64,000 nucleotides of DNA from Roseateles puraquae (GTDB lineage: Bacteria; Pseudomonadota; Gammaproteobacteria; Burkholderiales; Burkholderiaceae_C). The DNA lies in NCBI RefSeq assembly GCF_002205845.1, contig NZ_NISI01000002.1:124001-188000 (forward strand). The letters run 5' to 3'. The notes under the pieces were generated by a model that worked only from the letters and a program-made list of their open reading frames with translations, was not told where the DNA came from and made no database searches. How positions within the stretch are numbered: the stretch's first letter is position 1; every line of letters starts with the position of its first letter. Below, piece after piece: positions 37,378-47,249 of this stretch. Position numbers and translations under genes: made by a program.

Positions 37378-38722
37378 GCCCCGCGTGAGTGCCCCCGCCG
37401 ACGACCTGCCCTCCCATATCGGCCGCTACCAGGTGGTGCGCCGGCTGGGTGAAGGTGCGACCAGTGACGTCTTCCTCGCCCGCGACCCCTTCCAGGGCAC
37501 CGAGGTGGCGATCAAGCGCATGCGGGCCTGGGCGCCGCCGCCGGATGCGCCGGGCAGCGACTTCAGCAACCGCTTCTTCACGGCCGAGGCCGCCCTGGCC
37601 GGTCGGCTCCATCACCCCAACGTGGTGGCCATCCTGGATGCGGTGTCGGAGGAGTCGGCGCCTTATCTGGTGATGGAGTACGTGCCGGGCGTCACCCTCA
37701 AGCACTTCTGCCGCACCGACCGGCTGCTGCCGCTGGACCAGGTGGTGGAGCTGGGCTTCAAGTGCGCGATGGCGCTCAGCTATGTCTATCGCCAGGGCGT
37801 CATCCATCGCGACGTGAAGCCGGCCAACCTGCTGGCGGTGCTGGACCCGGGCGGCCAGGTGGTCGACGTGAAGGTGACCGACTTCGGCTCGGCGCTGAAC
37901 CTGCTGGCCGACGCGACCCAGATCCACCGGGTGGGCTCGCTCGCCTACATGCCGCCCGAGCAGATCGAGGGCGGCGATGTCGACTGCCGGGCTGACATCT
38001 ATGCGCTCGGCGCGGTGCTCTACCACCTCATCAGCGGCCGCCCGCCCTTCGATGCGCCGCACCAGATGGCGCTGATGCACCAGATCTACCACCAGCCGCC
38101 GCTGCCGCTGGTGGGCCAACGGGGCGGCGTGACCGAGGCGCTGGACGCGGTCGTGCTGCGCAGCCTGGCGAAGTCGCCGCATGAGCGCTTTGCCGATTGG
38201 GAGGCATTCGCGCAGGCGCTCTCGGCGCTGGTGGCCAGCCAGCAAGTGCCGCTGAACCGGCTGGGCGAGGTGCGCGACTCCGAGCGCTTCAACCTGCTGC
38301 GGTCCCTGGAGTTCTTTGCCGAGTTCGGTGACGTGCAGCTGTGGGAGGTGGTGCGCCGCGCCCGCTGGAAACGCTACCCGGTCGGCTATTCGCTCTTCAA
38401 GCGCGGCCAGGAGGGCAACAGCTTCCACATCATTGCGCAGGGCGAGGTGGAGGTCTTCCGCGACGGCCGGCAGGTGGCGACGCTGGGCCAGGGCACGTCG
38501 GTGGGCGAGATGGCCTACCTCGCGCCCAACCCCGACCTGCGCCGTCACAGCACCGACATCAAGGTGAGCCAGGAGTGCACCACCATCTCCTTCACGCCCG
38601 AGTCCATCGGCCAGCTCAGCCCGGAATGCCAGCACCGCTTCGACCGCGGCTTCATCCGCGTGCTGGTGCGGCGACTGCACGCGGCGCACGAGGCCCTGGC
38701 GCATCCGCGGCGCATCCTGTAA
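37376..38722 (+). CDS. Serine/threonine protein kinase with C-terminal cyclic-nucleotide-binding domain
   Basis: A 448-aa soluble Hanks-type kinase: RLGEGATSDVF is the Gly loop, VAIKRM holds the ATP-binding Lys47, HRDVKPANLL (144-153) the catalytic loop, DFGSA (169-173) the metal motif and YMPPEQ the APE equivalent. After the kinase domain (~18-285) comes a cNMP-binding fold (~310-430). GNSFHIIAQGEVEVFRDGRQ and GTSVGEMAYLAPNPDLRRHS resemble the phosphate-binding cassette. There is no transmembrane segment. ATG 37376 or GTG 37385 could be the start. The fusion implies kinase activity gated by cAMP or another nucleotide. Confidence 0.9.
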   Translation: MPRVSAPADDLPSHIGRYQVVRRLGEGATSDVFLARDPFQGTEVAIKRMRAWAPPPDAPGSDFSNRFFTAEAALAGRLHHPNVVAILDAVSEESAPYLVMEYVPGVTLKHFCRTDRLLPLDQVVELGFKCAMALSYVYRQGVIHRDVKPANLLAVLDPGGQVVDVKVTDFGSALNLLADATQIHRVGSLAYMPPEQIEGGDVDCRADIYALGAVLYHLISGRPPFDAPHQMALMHQIYHQPPLPLVGQRGGVTEALDAVVLRSLAKSPHERFADWEAFAQALSALVASQQVPLNRLGEVRDSERFNLLRSLEFFAEFGDVQLWEVVRRARWKRYPVGYSLFKRGQEGNSFHIIAQGEVEVFRDGRQVATLGQGTSVGEMAYLAPNPDLRRHSTDIKVSQECTTISFTPESIGQLSPECQHRFDRGFIRVLVRRLHAAHEALAHPRRIL

Positions 38723-38809
38723 GCCTCCCGAGGGGTAGGGGGCTTGGCGACCTACCAGCCCCATGCTTGAATCAGCCCGCCCCCATACCTTTCGAGGAAG
38801 GATCACCCG

Positions 38810-39100
38810 ATGAAACGTTTCGCCATCCTGCTGGCCTGTGCGGCCGTCGCCTTCGGTGCCCAGGCCACGCCTCAGCAAGACAAGATGAAGGCCTGCAACG
38901 CCGACGCCAAGACCAAGGACCTCAAAGGCGACGAACGCAAGGCCTTCATGAAGGAATGCCTCGCCGCCAAGCCGGCGGAGGCCGCCACGCCGGCCGGCGC
39001 CGCCTGTGAGAAGTCCGCCGCCGACAAGAAGCTGCACGGCGCTGCCGCCAAGAGCCACATCAAGAAGTGCATGGCCGACGCCGCCTCGGCGCCCAAGTGA
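38810..39100 (+). CDS. psiF: PsiF-repeat periplasmic protein
   Basis: A 96-aa protein with a signal peptide (FAILLACAAVAFGAQA, cleavage near 19) and two PsiF repeats: KMKACNADAKTKDLKGDERK...CL and ACEKSAADKKLHGAAAKSH...C. Each repeat carries paired Cys about 22 residues apart. PsiF is phosphate-starvation inducible in E. coli but its function is unknown. AAGGA lies upstream of the ATG, and a strong intrinsic terminator follows the stop. Confidence 0.9.
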   Translation: MKRFAILLACAAVAFGAQATPQQDKMKACNADAKTKDLKGDERKAFMKECLAAKPAEAATPAGAACEKSAADKKLHGAAAKSHIKKCMADAASAPK

Positions 39101-39129
39101 CCGCCGGCCCTGCGCCCGCGCTCTGCCAC

Positions 39130-39152
39130 AGCCACCTCCGGGTGGCTTTTTT
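39130..39152 (+). terminator. Rho-independent terminator after psiF
   Basis: AGCCACC and GGTGGCT form a 7-bp stem closed by a TCCG loop and followed by six T residues, 30 nt after the psiF stop. Confidence 0.85.
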
Positions 39153-39273
39153 GTCGCCCGTGGTGGGGCCGGAGCGGTAGGTCGCGTCCGACATCGACGC
39201 TGGCTCCCGGCTGGCTCCGGCGCCGGGGCGGCGCATGGACAGTAGAGCCATCGCCAAACACTCGGAGCGACCC

Positions 39274-39516
39274 ATGAACCACTCCCGTCTGACCTCGAAT
39301 TCCGGCTACGTCCGCGTCACGCTGCTGTCCGTGGCGGCGGCGGCCACCCTGGTGCTGACCGGCTGCGCCGGCATGTCGGCCCGTGAAACCAGCACCGTCG
39401 TCGGTGCCACCGCAGGCGCCGTGGTCGGCGGTGTGGTGACCGGCACCACCGCGGGCGCCGCCGTCGGTGCGGCAGCCGGTGGCGTCATCGGCAACGAGGT
39501 CTCCAAGAAGCGCTGA
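39274..39516 (+). CDS. Glycine-zipper lipoprotein
   Basis: An 80-aa outer-membrane lipoprotein: a hydrophobic signal (LLSVAAAATLVLTGC, lipobox LTGC with Cys near 30) is followed by a glycine-zipper segment VVGATAGAVVGGVVTGTTAG and AAGGVIGNEVSKKR. Similar small glycine-zipper proteins (Rickettsia 17 kDa antigen-like/osmotically inducible types) insert in the outer membrane. GGAG precedes the ATG at 39274. The function is unknown. It is transcribed alone between psiF and the TonB receptor terminator. Confidence 0.82.
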   Translation: MNHSRLTSNSGYVRVTLLSVAAAATLVLTGCAGMSARETSTVVGATAGAVVGGVVTGTTAGAAVGAAAGGVIGNEVSKKR

Positions 39517-39540
39517 CCGGTGCGGGGCGACGGCCGTGTC

Positions 39541-39580
39541 ATGAAAAAAGGCCGGCCACCCCTGCGGGTGCCGGCCTTGT
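39541..39580 (-). terminator. Rho-independent terminator for the TonB-dependent receptor gene
   Basis: Read on the minus strand, AAGGCCGGCACCC...GGGTGGCCGGCC forms a long GC stem with one bulge and is followed by six T residues. It lies about 35 nt after the receptor stop. On the plus strand it lacks a T run, so it acts mainly for the minus strand. Confidence 0.85.
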
Positions 39581-39613
39581 CACGTCAGCCTGCTCTTGCC
39601 AGACCTTGCGGGC

Positions 39614-42598
39614 TCAGAACTTGTAGCGGGCTTCCAGGTAGTACTGGCGGCCGGACACGTCGACCTTCTGCGGTTCCAGCTCGCTGTAGCGGTACTGGCC
39701 GCGGCCCGGGTTGGTCAGGTTGGTGCCGCTGAAGGACACCTCCAGCCCCGGCATGACGGTGTAGTTGACGGTCAGCGCGACGTTGGTCACCGGCGCCTGG
39801 ATGGTGGGTGCGGTCGGCATGGTGATGCCCTGCACCACCGACAGGCCCTGGCTGTTGGCCGTCGGCGCCGGGGCGGTCGTGCTGTTGACGTACTCGCTGC
39901 GGTAGTTCCAGGCCAGGCGCACGCTGAACACGTCGTTCTCGAAGTAGCCCACGAGGTTGGCGCTCTTGCGCGAGGCGCCCACCATCGGGCGGCCGTCTTC
40001 CACGCTGGTGTCGGCATAGCTCAGGTTGGACTGGAAGCCGAAGCCGCCCCAGATGGGCTGCTCCCAGCTCAGCTCCGCGCCCTGGATGCGTGCGCGTTGC
40101 TGGCCGGTGGTGTTGATGCGGTAGGTCTGCACCACGTTCTGGCTGTCCAGCAGGTCAACCGTCACGCCCTGCTGCACCGTGCCGGTCTTGGGGTAGCCGC
40201 GCACCAGGGAGTCGAACAGGCTTAACACCACAGCCGAGCGGCGGGCGTAGTACCAGCCCAGCGACAGGTCGGTGTTCTGCGCCGTCATCGGCTCCAGCGC
40301 CGCGTTCGGGCCGTTGACCGTGCAGCCCTGCGAGTTGCAGCTCTGGCCGGTGAAGCCGGCGCCGTAGAGGTTGTAGTTCTGGCGGCCCAGGGTCTTGGAC
40401 AGGCCGGCGCGGGCGATCCAGTTCGGCGCCAGCTGCCAGCGCGCATTCAGGCTGGGCAGGATGTCGTCGAACACCTTGTGCTGCGGCACCTTGTAGTAGA
40501 TCGTGCCCTGGTTGGGGTTGAAGGCCACACCGTCGAAATAGGTGGCGCCGTCACCCGCCGTGACGATGGCCGTGGGGTAGGCCGCGCAGGGCACGACCGT
40601 CTTGCCGGGCTCGATGCGCTGGCACTTGCCGGTCGGCACGGGCGTGGCGATCTGCGCGTCGACGATGGTGCGCGCATAGCGCAGGCCCACGTTGCCGCTG
40701 AGCTTGCCGTCGGCGGTTTCCAGGTTCTGCTGGAAGTACAGCGCGCTTTGCTGCTCGCGCAACTCGATCTCGTTGGCCACCAGGCGCTCGAACTCGGGCG
40801 TGGTGGTCTTGTACTTGTCGGCGAAGTACTGGCGCAGGAAGTCGCGCGAGTAGTAGAAGCCCGTGTTGTCGAAACCGCTGCCCAGGCCGTTGCCAAAATC
40901 GGCCGGGTAAGGCACGGCCAGCGACGGGTCGGGCGCGGTGATCGTCGAGCTCTTCAGCTTGAGCTGCGAACGGCGGTGGTCGCGGTGGTGGTCCGCATGG
41001 CGGAAGCCGAATTCCAGCGACTGGAACACGCCACTGTTCTGCTGGTACTCGGCATCCAGCGCCACGCTGCTTTCGCGGTCCACCGTCTTGTAGCGGTTGG
41101 GCGCGTTGGTCGCGATCAGCGTGTAGTTGCTGGCGACCGGCGATGTGCCCGGGCCGGCGCCCTGGTAGCTCCAGGTGGGCGCTTCGTTCACACCCTGCAG
41201 CTGGAAGGTCACGCCGGTGCCGTAGCGGGCGTAGGTCAGGCCGCGGTCCTGGTCGGTGGTGCCCACGCCGCGCGTGGTGCTGACGAGGCCCTTGACCTTC
41301 AGGTCGTTGCTGAACTTGTAGGTGGCGTCCAGGTCCAGGAAGCCGCTGCTGGCACTGGCGCCGCTGCGGAAGAACCCTTCGGAGTTGCCGATGTACTGCG
41401 GCGTCACGCCCGGCGCAAACGCGATGGTGGCGCCACGCAGCACGCGGATCTTGTCGCCGTAGATCGTCGTCTCCTCGACGATCTGCGGGTTTTTGATCGA
41501 GGCGAAGACCTGCTGGCCGTTGAAGTTGGTGTTGGCCGCGGCCGCGGTGACGGCGCCGAAAGGCTCGGCCTTGCCGACCAGCATCGAGTACATCGCGCCG
41601 GAGGTCAGCCGGCCGTAGTTGTCGGAGTTCATCTTGGAGTGGAAGCCCGTCAGGCCCACGTCCAGCTGCTCCACCGGGCGCCATTGCACCGACAGCATGC
41701 CGCCCTTGCGGTCGCGCACGCCCTCCACGAACTCGGTGGACATGCTGCCCGGCAGGCGCACGCCGTTCAGGTCAGCCGCGGTGTAGCCGGTGCCTGCGAG
41801 CGATGCGTCGGTGATGCCCTTCATCGTGGTCGTGTTGATGACGTCCCAGCCGCTGCTGGCGCCGTAGGCGAAGCGCGAGGCCGAGTCGCGGCGCACATAG
41901 CGCTTCTCGGCGAACACCTGGCCGATGACGCCCAGGCGGTTGTCGTCGCTCTTCCAGTTCAGCATGGCGCTGAGCTGCGGGCTGGTCTTGTCGGGCAGGG
42001 TGGCGTGCACGCCGCCCACGCTGACCACGCCGCTGAAGGTCTTCTTCGCGTCCAGCGGCTTGCGGGTGGTGACGTTGATCGTGCCGGCCAGGCCACCGTC
42101 CAGCACATTGGCCTGCGACGTCTTGTAGATGGTGGCGGCATTGAGCACCGAGCTCGGCATCAGGCTCAGCGACGTGGAGCGGCTGCTGGAGGTCTGATCG
42201 GAGATGTACCAGTCACCACCGGAAACGGTATGGCCGTTGAAAAGGATCAGCGTCATGTCCGGGTTGGTGCCGCGCATGGCCACCTTCTCGGCTTCGTCGT
42301 AGTCGGTGCGCACCGCCACGCCGGCCACGCGCTGCAGCGAGTCGGCCAGGTTCTTGTCGGGCATCTTGCCCACGTCCACCGCGGTGATGACTTCGACGTT
42401 GGCCGAGGCGTCGCGCTTGGCGTTCAGCGAGGCCTCGGTGGACGCTCGGATGCCGGTCACGACGACCGCTTCAAGCTGCTTGGCCTTGGCATCCTTGTCG
42501 TCCTTGGCCGGCGTCTGCTGCGCCAGCGCCGCGCCGTGCAGGGACACCAGCAGGCCGGCCAGCGCGAGGCTCACGGGGGTGGGCTTGAAGAACTGCAT
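39614..42598 (-). CDS. TonB-dependent outer membrane receptor
   Basis: A 994-aa receptor. A signal peptide covers ~1-26 (cleavage after ALA). A TonB-box-like LEAVVVTG is near 43-50, the plug domain spans ~60-190 (DVGKMPDKNLADSLQRVAGV, LDGGLAGTINVTTRKPLD), and a 22-strand barrel ends in the aromatic YYLEARYKF. The plug sequence and length fit the large subfamily common in Xanthomonas and Caulobacter, which import oligosaccharides or other nutrients. No neighbouring gene identifies the ligand. No FecR/sigma pair is adjacent. GGAG lies 8 nt before the ATG. Confidence 0.93.
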   Translation of the reverse strand: MQFFKPTPVSLALAGLLVSLHGAALAQQTPAKDDKDAKAKQLEAVVVTGIRASTEASLNAKRDASANVEVITAVDVGKMPDKNLADSLQRVAGVAVRTDYDEAEKVAMRGTNPDMTLILFNGHTVSGGDWYISDQTSSSRSTSLSLMPSSVLNAATIYKTSQANVLDGGLAGTINVTTRKPLDAKKTFSGVVSVGGVHATLPDKTSPQLSAMLNWKSDDNRLGVIGQVFAEKRYVRRDSASRFAYGASSGWDVINTTTMKGITDASLAGTGYTAADLNGVRLPGSMSTEFVEGVRDRKGGMLSVQWRPVEQLDVGLTGFHSKMNSDNYGRLTSGAMYSMLVGKAEPFGAVTAAAANTNFNGQQVFASIKNPQIVEETTIYGDKIRVLRGATIAFAPGVTPQYIGNSEGFFRSGASASSGFLDLDATYKFSNDLKVKGLVSTTRGVGTTDQDRGLTYARYGTGVTFQLQGVNEAPTWSYQGAGPGTSPVASNYTLIATNAPNRYKTVDRESSVALDAEYQQNSGVFQSLEFGFRHADHHRDHRRSQLKLKSSTITAPDPSLAVPYPADFGNGLGSGFDNTGFYYSRDFLRQYFADKYKTTTPEFERLVANEIELREQQSALYFQQNLETADGKLSGNVGLRYARTIVDAQIATPVPTGKCQRIEPGKTVVPCAAYPTAIVTAGDGATYFDGVAFNPNQGTIYYKVPQHKVFDDILPSLNARWQLAPNWIARAGLSKTLGRQNYNLYGAGFTGQSCNSQGCTVNGPNAALEPMTAQNTDLSLGWYYARRSAVVLSLFDSLVRGYPKTGTVQQGVTVDLLDSQNVVQTYRINTTGQQRARIQGAELSWEQPIWGGFGFQSNLSYADTSVEDGRPMVGASRKSANLVGYFENDVFSVRLAWNYRSEYVNSTTAPAPTANSQGLSVVQGITMPTAPTIQAPVTNVALTVNYTVMPGLEVSFSGTNLTNPGRGQYRYSELEPQKVDVSGRQYYLEARYKF

Positions 42599-42784
42599 CG
42601 TTTCATCTCCGCTCTATGACTGAATGCGAAGATTCTTGCGACGCCCGCGCCGCCGTGTGAGCGGGCTCGCCCGTGAAGTCGGCACGGGAACAACACTCGG
42701 CGCATGACGGAATGGTCCGGTGGCATGTGCCGCGGTTATGGCCCGCCGGGTCGACCCCTGGCGGCGGGTCAGTTCAGTGCGCGC

Positions 42785-43736
42785 TCAGACGACGTGGCAG
42801 GCCACGCGCCGGCCGTCGACCTCGCGCAGGAGCGGCACCTCGTCGGCACAACGCGGCTGCGCCAGCGGGCAGCGCTTGTGGAAGGCGCAGCCCGTGGGCG
42901 GGTTCAGCGGGCTGGGCAGTTCGCCATGGATGACGATGCGCTCGCGGCGGTCGGCCCGCTTGAGCGCCGGCGTGGCGCTCATCAGCGCGCGGGTGTAGGG
43001 GTGCAGCGGCGCGCCAAACAGGCGGCGCTTCTCGCCGATCTCGACGGCCGCACCCAGGTACATCACCATCACCTCGTCAGCCACGTGCTCGACCACGCTG
43101 AGGTTGTGCGAGATGAACACATAGCCCGTGCCGAACTCGTCCTGCAGGTCCATGAAGAGGTTCAGGATCTGGGCCTGGATGGACACGTCCAGCGCGCTCA
43201 CCGGCTCGTCGGCCACGACGATGCCCGGGTTCAGGATCATGGCCCGCGCGATCGCGATGCGCTGGCGTTGCCCGCCCGAGAACATGTGCGGGTAGCGGCG
43301 CAGGTGTTCAGGCCGCAGGCCCACCTTGGTGGCGAGCTCGGCCACGCGCTCGCGCCGCTCGGCGGCTGTCATGGGCGTGTTGATCAGCAGCGGCTCGGCC
43401 AGCGTGGTCTCGATGGTCTTGCGCGGGTTCAGCGACGCGAACGGGTTCTGGAACACCATCTGCACGTCGCGGCGCAGGCGCTGCAGCGTGGCGGGTTCGG
43501 CGGTGGCCGCATCCGTCCCGCGGATCTTCAGCGAGCCGTGGGTGGGCGGCTCGATCAGCGTGAGCTGTCGGGCGAGCGTGCTCTTGCCGCAGCCAGATTC
43601 ACCGACGACGGCCAGCGTCTTCTTCGGGGCCAGTGTGAAGCTCACGCCATTGAGCGCCTTCACCGTGGCCTTGGGCTTGAACAGGCCGCGGCTGACGCTG
43701 TAGTGGCGGGCCAGGTCAGTCGCCTGAAGCAGCAAT

Positions 43737-43744
<8 letters not shown>
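42785..43744 (-). CDS. dppF: Dipeptide ABC transporter ATP-binding protein DppF
   Basis: A 319-aa ATPase of the oligopeptide/dipeptide type. Walker A is [15 protein letters not shown], the signature is [16 protein letters not shown], Walker B is [13 protein letters not shown] and the H-loop is [11 protein letters not shown]. The C-terminal oligo_HPY extension has [20 protein letters not shown] with the Cys cluster [16 protein letters not shown] (here [14 protein letters not shown]) typical of Dpp/Opp ATPases. Its start overlaps the dppD stop by 8 nt. It is last in the minus-strand dpp unit. Confidence 0.93.
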
Positions 43745-44687
<943 letters not shown>

Positions 44688-44713
44688 GCGCTCGGCGTTG
44701 ATGATGGTTTTCT

Positions 44714-44793
44714 GGCAAGGCCCATGCCGGGAGTTCGCCCCGGCGGGCGACCTACTTTTTGAGCGACCAAAAAGTAGGCAAAAAGTCGCCCCC
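44714..44793 (+). repeat. Left terminal inverted repeat with internal hairpin
   Basis: About 80 bp beginning GGCAAGGCCC. It contains the palindrome CTACTTTTTG (44752-44761) / CAAAAAGTAG (44768-44777), and matches the reverse complement of 45202-45281 with few differences. Confidence 0.75.
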
Positions 44794-45201
44794 CGATCCG
44801 CCCGGCCCTGCGGGCTTCCCTGCGCTGCTCAGGCCTTGAGGGCCCGCGCAAAACTCGCTTCGCTACGCTGCGCTCAAACAGTTGCGCGGAGTCAGTTGTT
44901 GAAGCGTGCTGCGCGCGCGCCCTCAAGTCCTTCCGCTGCTCGGCGGGCTCAAGGGGGGACAGCGAAAACAGCCACGACCGAAGGGATGTGGCGTTTGGCT
45001 GTTGGCTGTTTCGGCTGTTCTGGGCTTCCCCTTCTAAACCGCCGAGAAGCGCAGCAACCCAGGGCGCGCGCGCAGCGCGCATCAACCTCTGACTTCGCGC
45101 CCCTTTGTTTGAGCGTAGTGAGCGCAGCGAACGAAGCGAGTTGGGCGCGGCCCTGGGTTGCGAGCATCGCAGGGAACCCACCCGCAGGGTGGGCGGTTTT
45201 G

Positions 45202-45281
45202 CAGGGGCCGCTCTTTGCCTACTTTCTGGCGGGCCAGAAAGTAGGTCGCCCGCCGGGGCGAATTCCCGGCTGGGCCTTGCC
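45202..45281 (-). repeat. Right terminal inverted repeat with internal hairpin
   Basis: The mirror of the left arm. Its palindrome is CTACTTTCTGGC (45219-45230) / GCCAGAAAGTAG (45233-45244). The palindrome bases differ from the left arm but stay paired, which suggests the hairpin itself is under selection. Confidence 0.75.
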
Positions 45282-45330
45282 CCCAAGCCAAATCCACGCA
45301 AAAGCATCGAAGCGCCGCAGGCAACCTCCA

Positions 45331-46227
45331 TCACGCCACCTTCTTCAACTTCGGATCGAGCGCATCCCGCAGCCCATCCCCCATCAAGTTGATGGCCAAC
45401 ACCGTCACGAGGATGGTCAGCCCCGGCAAAGTCACGACCCACGGCGCCCGCGTGATGTAGTCCCGCGCCGCCGACAGCATCGTGCCCCACTCCGGCGTGG
45501 GCGCCTGCACCCCCAGGCCCAGGAAGCCCAGGCCGGCTGTCTCCAGGATGGCGGAGGAGAACGACAAGGTCGCGTTCACGATCAGCGGCGCCATGCAGTT
45601 GGGCAGCACCGTGATGAACATCAGCCGCCACACGCTGGCGCCGGCCACGCGGCTGGCGGTGACGTAGTCGCGGTTGATCTCGCCCAAGGCCGCCGCGCGC
45701 GTGAGCCGCACATAGCCCGGCAGCGCACCGATGGCGATGGCAATGACCGTGTTGACCAGGCCCGGCCCGAGGATGGTGATCACGCAGATGGCCAGCAACA
45801 GCGCCGGCAGCGCCAGCACGATGTCCATCACGCGCATGATGGCCGGCGACAGCCAGCGCTGGAAGAAGGCCGCCAGCAGCCCGAGCAGCACGCCCGGCAC
45901 CAGCGACATCACCACCGCCGCCAGGCCGATGCCCAGCGACACGCGGCCACCGTGGAGCAGCCGGCTCAGCATGTCGCGGCCGAGTTCGTCGGTGCCCAGC
46001 AGGAAGCGGGTGCTGCCGCCTTCGGCCCAGACGGGCGGGGTCAGCATGAAGTCGCGGTATTGCTCGATCGGGTCGTGCGGCGCCAGCAGCGGCGCGAACA
46101 GCGAGGCCAGCGCGATCAGCGCGAAGACGATCAGCGCGATGAAGGCGCCGCGGTTGGCCGTGAAGCCTTGCCAGAACTCTCGCAGCGGGCCGGGCGGGTC
46201 GATCGGTTTTTCAAGCACGGCGCTCAT
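45331..46227 (-). CDS. dppC: Dipeptide ABC transporter permease DppC
   Basis: A 298-aa permease with six helices. The N-terminal OppC_N segment (LREFWQGFTANRGAFIALIV) precedes TM1. LLGTDELGRDMLSRLLHGGR is the conserved periplasmic motif. The EAA-type loop contacting the ATPases is ALGEINRDYVTASRVAGAS. The start (MSAVLEKPID) overlaps the dppB stop by one base (TGATG). Downstream, an inverted-repeat element separates it from dppD. Confidence 0.94.
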   Translation of the reverse strand: MSAVLEKPIDPPGPLREFWQGFTANRGAFIALIVFALIALASLFAPLLAPHDPIEQYRDFMLTPPVWAEGGSTRFLLGTDELGRDMLSRLLHGGRVSLGIGLAAVVMSLVPGVLLGLLAAFFQRWLSPAIMRVMDIVLALPALLLAICVITILGPGLVNTVIAIAIGALPGYVRLTRAAALGEINRDYVTASRVAGASVWRLMFITVLPNCMAPLIVNATLSFSSAILETAGLGFLGLGVQAPTPEWGTMLSAARDYITRAPWVVTLPGLTILVTVLAINLMGDGLRDALDPKLKKVA

Positions 46228-47240
46228 CAGTGCCCGCCTCCGCGGATGCGCGGGTTCACCACGCCATACAACACGTCCACGATCAGATTCACGCCGATGA
46301 AGGTCAGTGCCGAGATCAGGATGCCGGCCTGCACGACGGGATAGTCGCGCCGGGCAATCGAGTCGATCAACCACTTGCCGATGCCGGGCCAGCTGAAGAT
46401 GGTTTCGGTCAGCACCGCGCCGGCCAGCAGGCTGCCGGTCTGCAGGCCCACGACGGTCAGCACCGGGATCAGTGCGTTGCGCAGCGCATGCACCACCACC
46501 ACCCGCGTGGGCGACAGCCCCTTGGCGCGTGCGGTGCGCACATAGTCTTCGCGCAGCACTTCCAGCATCGAGGAGCGCGTCATGCGCGCCACCACGGCCA
46601 GCGTGCTCGTGCCCAGCACCAGGGCCGGCAGGATGAGGTGCATCAGCGCCGACCTGAACGCCCCTTCCTCGCCCGACAGCCAGGCGTCGATCAGCATGAA
46701 GCCAGTCACCCGCTCGGGGTCGTACTCGATGCCGATGCGGCCGCTCACCGGCGTCCAGCCCAGTTGCACCGAGAAGAACATGATGAGGATCAGCCCCCAC
46801 CAGAACACCGGCATGGAGTAGCCCACCGTGGCCACGCCCATCACGCCCTGGTCGAGCAGCGAGCCGCGCTTCAGGCCCGCGCTCACGCCCAGCAGCAGCC
46901 CCAGGCCCACGGCAAACACGAGCGCGGCGGTGGCGAGTTCGACCGTGGCCGGAAACAGGGCCGCGAACTCCTTGCTGACCGGCTCGCGGCTCACCAGGCT
47001 CTGGCCGAGGTCGCCCTGCAGCAGCTTGCCCACGTAGTCCAGGTACTGCACCGGCAGCGGCTGGTCCAGCCCCATGCGCTTGACGAGGGCGGCGTGGGTC
47101 TCGGCGTCCAGGCGGCGCTCGCCCATCATCACCTCGATGGGGTCGCCCGGCACGAGGCGGATGAGGCCAAAGGCCACGATCGTGATGCCGATCAGCGTCG
47201 GCACCAGCGTGGCCAGGCGTTTGAGCAGGAAGGCGAGCAT
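46227..47240 (-). CDS. dppB: Dipeptide ABC transporter permease DppB
   Basis: A 337-aa permease closely resembling E. coli DppB along its length: LKRLATLVPTLIGITIVAF at the start, then GYSMPVFWWGLILIM. The ATPase-contacting loop is EVLREDYVRTARAKGLSPTR. ETIFSWPGIGKWLIDSIARR precedes the final helix, and the protein ends LLYGVVNPRIR-like. Six helices are predicted. It begins 9 nt after the amiD-like gene, so amidase and permease share a transcript. Confidence 0.95.
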   Translation of the reverse strand: MLAFLLKRLATLVPTLIGITIVAFGLIRLVPGDPIEVMMGERRLDAETHAALVKRMGLDQPLPVQYLDYVGKLLQGDLGQSLVSREPVSKEFAALFPATVELATAALVFAVGLGLLLGVSAGLKRGSLLDQGVMGVATVGYSMPVFWWGLILIMFFSVQLGWTPVSGRIGIEYDPERVTGFMLIDAWLSGEEGAFRSALMHLILPALVLGTSTLAVVARMTRSSMLEVLREDYVRTARAKGLSPTRVVVVHALRNALIPVLTVVGLQTGSLLAGAVLTETIFSWPGIGKWLIDSIARRDYPVVQAGILISALTFIGVNLIVDVLYGVVNPRIRGGGH

Positions 47241-47249
47241 CGGGGCGGC

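Larger units (their letters stand above)
44714..45281. mobile_element. MITE-like inverted-repeat element between dppC and dppD
   Basis: A non-coding element of about 570 bp bounded by ~80-bp imperfect inverted repeats that start GGCAAGGCCC and end GGGCCTTGCC. Inner regions also mirror each other: AACTCGCTTCG...GCGCTCAAACA near 44851-44880 pairs with TGTTTGAGCG...CGAAGCGAGTT near 45107-45142. Frames through it give only low-complexity peptides. No transposase is present and no clear target duplication is visible at the chosen ends. I recall very similar arms scattered through Burkholderiales genomes, where they yield spurious ORFs. It separates two halves of the dpp operon. Confidence 0.75.
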
